Shown: in pieces, positions 49,869 to 52,466 of the stretch
Layout of the letters: each line of letters begins with the position of its first letter
Position numbering within the stretch: position 1 is the first letter of the stretch
NCBI RefSeq assembly: GCF_022803015.1
Contig: NZ_JAFKON010000017.1
Coordinates: forward strand, 1 to 52,466
Direction: 5' to 3'
Length of the DNA stretch: 52,466 nucleotides
From: Arthrobacter humicola
GTDB taxonomy: Bacteria; Actinomycetota; Actinomycetes; Actinomycetales; Micrococcaceae
The notes under the pieces: model-generated
Told to the model about the DNA's origin: nothing
The model's input: only the letters and a program-made list of their open reading frames with translations
The model's database searches: none
Made by a program: the position numbers and the translations under genes

Positions 49869-51725
49869 CTAGGGGAGGAAGTATCCCGCGAGGTCGGCGA
49901 TGAGGTGTGAGGACCCCGATGAACGGTTGAACAACGTCACCTTTCCGTCTGAGCCGACGGGGACCGAGACCAGGTTCGCTACAGTCTGTCGGGCCGAGAA
50001 GTTCAGGTTGGACGCGTCCGGACGGGTCGAGCCGGACGGGTAGGCGGTGATGTAGCCGATGGACGGGGGCGCCACGACCGTCAGGTTGAAGACAGCCCCC
50101 AGGACGTTCGCGGGGATTCCCGTGGTCCCGGCAATCTGGAAGGACACTGTGGAGTCCGGGCGCACAGCCGCTGCGGGGCGTGTGTCGAGGATCCTGGATG
50201 GGCCCGTGGCCTTGAACGCACCGGTGGCCGTCGGCGTGCCGCCGAGGTAGTAGCCGGCAACGTCTGCGATCAGGTGCGAACGTCCGAAGGAACGATTGAG
50301 CAGCGTGACTCTTCCGTCTGCACCGATGGGGACCGTGACCAGGTTCGGCACTGTCTGCCCTGCGTTGAAGTTGAGGTTGGACGCGTCCGGACGCTTCGAG
50401 CCCGAGGCATAGGCCGTAATGTATCCGATCCTTGTTGGCTCCGTCACGGTGAGGTTGAAGACCACGGCGGAGGCAGTTGTCGGTATGCCGTTGGTGCCCC
50501 TAACCAGCAGGGACACCGTGGCATCCCCTGCAAGCGCCGCCGTGGACCGGGTGTCCAGCAGCCGCTTTGGCGCGAGGCTTTGGAAAGCACCCGGCGTCGC
50601 CGGCGTCCCCGTGACGTAGTAGCCGGTGACATCGGCGATGAGGTGGGTCGTGCCGGAGGATCTGTTGAACAGCGCCACTTTTCCGTCCGCACCCACCTTG
50701 ACCGTCACCAGGTTAGGCACGTTTTGGTTGGCACGGAAGTTCACATTGGATGCATCCGGCTTTGTTGTCCCGGAGGGGTAGGCGGTGATGTAACCAATGG
50801 ATTTAGCCTCAGTGACGGTCAGGTTGAAGACGACCGCCGCGACATTTGCCGGGATCCCATTAGCCCCTGCAACCTGGAAGGAAACGGCTTTATCGGCACC
50901 CACCGGCACCGTTTTCCGGGTGTCGAGGAATCGTTGTGGGGCAATCGGGGCAAACGTTCCGGGCAGCTGGGCGGCCGCCTTTCCGGCCTTGATAACGACG
51001 TCGTCAATGAAGCTGTCGCCTGCCTGCCGCCGGTGTTCGGCACCGAGTTGCATCTTGGTGACCGCGGTAAAGCCCGTGGCGATCTGTTTGCTGGAATACA
51101 GGAGTTTGCCGTCGAAGATCACCTCGACCGTGGAGGAGGCCCCATTTGCGACGACGTGCGTGACGATATGGTGCCAAGTGCCGAGAGGGACATTGACTTT
51201 CATCGGGGTGTAGCGGAGGGTTCCGTCGGGCGCCGCGACCCGCAGCCACATTGGGCCGACGCCGCCGTTGGATCGGTAGACGTCTATGAACCGGGTAGTC
51301 CCGTTGAAGAAGCGGAAGTACGGGACGTTGTTGCCGGCGACGCCCTCTTTGGTGATGTTGAACCAGCCGTCGGCATAGACCTCGTTGTTTCCGGCAGGAA
51401 GTGGTGCGGAAAAATTGGCCACCGACCCGGCATCCGTGGTGACGTGAACATAGGCTGAGCAACGGCCCGAGTGCTGCTGGGCCGAGGAGACAGCGGCCGT
51501 TCCTGTCCCGGCGGTGAATGCGGCGGCGAAGCCTGCGGTGGTGAGGCTTCCGGACTCGAAGTTCGTGGCAATCACCGTCTTGCCCGGGTATTGGTTGGTC
51601 GGTTGGGGTGCTCCCGGCTGACAGGTCGGTACTGCGGCGGACGCCGGACTGGCACCGACCGCCAAACCGGTCAACACTAGTAGGTTGAGCGCTGCAATCA
51701 CGCCCACTTTATACAGTCGAATCAT
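49869..51725 (-). CDS. Secreted LamG-like protein with three ~120-residue repeats
   Basis: A 618-residue exported protein. A signal peptide (MIRLYKVGVIAALNLLVLTG... ASPASA, cut near residue 30) leads to a concanavalin/LamG-like domain (about 40-250) and three repeats (about 257-377, 378-500, 501-618). Each repeat carries R(F/L/I)LDTR, GIP(A/T), VVFNLTVTE or AVFNLTV, IGYITAY.SG, PDASN.NF and HLIAD(V/L)(T/A)GY(Y/F). No sorting signal (LPxTG) or membrane anchor follows. This type of repeat is common in secreted actinobacterial surface proteins; binding of carbohydrate or cell wall is likely but not shown. I start at the ATG at 51725 with GGGGGG before it. It lies between tadC and the pilin-like genes, all on one strand. 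Confidence 0.83.
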   Translation of the reverse strand: MIRLYKVGVIAALNLLVLTGLAVGASPASAAVPTCQPGAPQPTNQYPGKTVIATNFESGSLTTAGFAAAFTAGTGTAAVSSAQQHSGRCSAYVHVTTDAGSVANFSAPLPAGNNEVYADGWFNITKEGVAGNNVPYFRFFNGTTRFIDVYRSNGGVGPMWLRVAAPDGTLRYTPMKVNVPLGTWHHIVTHVVANGASSTVEVIFDGKLLYSSKQIATGFTAVTKMQLGAEHRRQAGDSFIDDVVIKAGKAAAQLPGTFAPIAPQRFLDTRKTVPVGADKAVSFQVAGANGIPANVAAVVFNLTVTEAKSIGYITAYPSGTTKPDASNVNFRANQNVPNLVTVKVGADGKVALFNRSSGTTHLIADVTGYYVTGTPATPGAFQSLAPKRLLDTRSTAALAGDATVSLLVRGTNGIPTTASAVVFNLTVTEPTRIGYITAYASGSKRPDASNLNFNAGQTVPNLVTVPIGADGRVTLLNRSFGRSHLIADVAGYYLGGTPTATGAFKATGPSRILDTRPAAAVRPDSTVSFQIAGTTGIPANVLGAVFNLTVVAPPSIGYITAYPSGSTRPDASNLNFSARQTVANLVSVPVGSDGKVTLFNRSSGSSHLIADLAGYFLP

Positions 51726-51914
51726 TGATCTGCCCCCCTGGCATGGCTCCCAGTTAGTACGAGACCCCGGATACCCCGGGATTCGAGGCGCCAAGGAGGT
51801 GCTGTGAGAAGCCGACGCACGAGACCGCTCATACTCCGACGGTGCCTGCCCCAAAGGTATCCCCCAGCAACTTGAATAAACCTTGGGCCCGGGGTGATCC
51901 CCGGGCTGCCGGCA
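51726..51914. other. Intergenic stretch, likely promoter of the repeat protein
   Basis: A 189-bp gap between the tadC stop and the signal-peptide start. No gene is visible on either strand. CTGGGAGCCATGCCAG-type short inverted sequences lie close to the start, and no clear -10 box could be fixed. Confidence 0.5.
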
Positions 51915-52414
51915 TCACGCCGGAAGCAGCCCGAGGAGCACGGGCACGACGCCGAGGCAGACGAACGCCGGCAGGGAGCACAGGCCCAGCGGCACCACGA
52001 GTTTCACCCCGAGCGCGGCCGCGCGCTGCTCGGCGGCCCTGTTGCGTTCGCGGCGAAGCCGGGCAGCCTGGGCATAGAGGAGCGCTGAGGAGGGGGCGCC
52101 GGTAAGCGCAGCGAAGGAAAGAGCGTCGCGCAGGGCCTGAAGTTGGGGCGCCCGGGCACCGGAACTGCGCCATGCCGTGCCCCAGTCCGCACCGATTGCG
52201 AGGGCTGACACAACCGGCCGAAGCTGCCGCCCGAGTTCCGGTGGCATGAGGGCGGCCACTAGGTCGAGGGACCGGCCAAGTCCGGCTCCCGTATCCAGCA
52301 TGGCGCCGATCAGTTCCAGCATCATGGCGGTGTCCCGCAGGCCCTGGAGGCCGTGCCGGCCGGCGTCGTGGACCGTCGGGCGCGGGGCGGCCCCGCCAGC
52401 AGGCGCCCGAAGCT
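51915..52414 (-). CDS. Type II secretion F / TadC-like protein, 5' end missing
   Basis: At least 165 residues of a GspF/TadC-type inner membrane protein: ELIGAMLDTGAGLGRSLDLVAALMPPELG, ALSFAALTGAPSSALLYAQAARLRRERNRAAEQRAAALGVKLVVPLGLCSLPAFVCLGVVPVLLGLLPA, with the cytosolic helices and the final membrane segments of the family. The frame stays open up to the adapter junction, so the start lies outside. TadC and TadB form the platform for pilus assembly. The true genomic sequence ends at about 52414. Confidence 0.85.
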
Positions 52415-52466
52415 CTGTCTCTTATACACATCTCCGAGCCCACGAGACCATTAGTGCGATCTCGTA
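52415..52466. other. Illumina Nextera adapter read-through (not genomic)
   Basis: CTGTCTCTTATACACATCT (52415-52433) is the transposase mosaic end, CCGAGCCCACGAGAC (52434-52448) the Read-2 tail, CATTAGTGCG (52449-52458) fits a 10-nt i7 index, and ATCTCGTA begins the P7 primer. On the minus strand it creates the false peptide MGSEMCIRDR. Confidence 0.99.

Noticed and set aside
51726..51900. c-di-GMP riboswitch before the secreted repeat protein
   Set aside because: I looked for the GEMM-type conserved sequence and tetraloop receptor pattern and did not find it.
51829..52443. Minus-strand ORF starting MGSEMCIRDR
   Set aside because: The start and first residues are adapter sequence, and the rest is a shifted frame of tadC.

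Overview
The window is high-GC actinobacterial DNA, most like the Micrococcaceae (Arthrobacter / Pseudarthrobacter group). This is inferred from gene content: a 32-residue bS22 (AURKAIN-type) ribosomal protein next to a BldC-like HTH gene, Rex, menaquinone genes, System II cytochrome c maturation, an ECF42-type sigma factor with a DGPF partner, and the actinobacterial helicase/Tad neighbourhood. About 50 protein genes are supported; most of the window is ordinary chromosomal core, packed densely on both strands.

Layout: 0.1-3.5 kb amino-acid permease and ABC-F ATPase (-). 3.7-9.5 kb CPBP protease, lipoprotein serine protease, VOC protein, then menB-menE-menA (+). 9.5-12.4 kb small membrane proteins and a DUF559/AbiEi-like endonuclease gene flanked by ~200-bp palindrome-headed repeats. 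12.4-17.3 kb a coupled operon on the minus strand: histidine phosphatase, TlpA-like thioredoxin, ccdA, resB, ccsB. 17.5-20.1 kb yceI and two proline-rich repeat membrane proteins. 20.1-22.8 kb rex, glutaredoxin-like, HAD phosphatase, bS22, BldC-like HTH. 23-25.8 kb DAHP synthase with an aromatic leader peptide, divergent from an FMN alpha-hydroxy-acid dehydrogenase. 25.9-31 kb ArsR regulator, acuC, trkH-trkA potassium uptake, proC. 31-34.7 kb a possible 6C-like small RNA, ECF sigma factor + DGPF protein, Ppx/GppA, SseB-like protein. 34.8-42.7 kb topA, ArsR-type regulator divergent from an MFS exporter, methyltransferase, MerR/TipAS regulator. 42.7-45.6 kb two paralogous lipoproteins, trhO, GNAT. 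45.7-52.4 kb DEAH helicase convergent with a Tad pilus gene set in which a large secreted LamG-plus-repeats protein sits between tadC and the pilin-like genes.

The last 52 bases (52415-52466) are not genomic: they are the Nextera transposase end, Read-2 adapter, a 10-nt index and the start of P7. The genomic sequence therefore ends inside tadC. The most interesting biological signals are the WYAYF leader peptide before DAHP synthase, the repeat array around the endonuclease gene, a 25-bp perfect palindrome upstream of the alpha-hydroxy-acid dehydrogenase, the C-rich-loop RNA candidate at 31.3 kb, the adhesin-like insertion in the Tad locus, and a very regular leaderless promoter architecture (TAnnnT 6-7 nt before the start codon) at about 18 genes.
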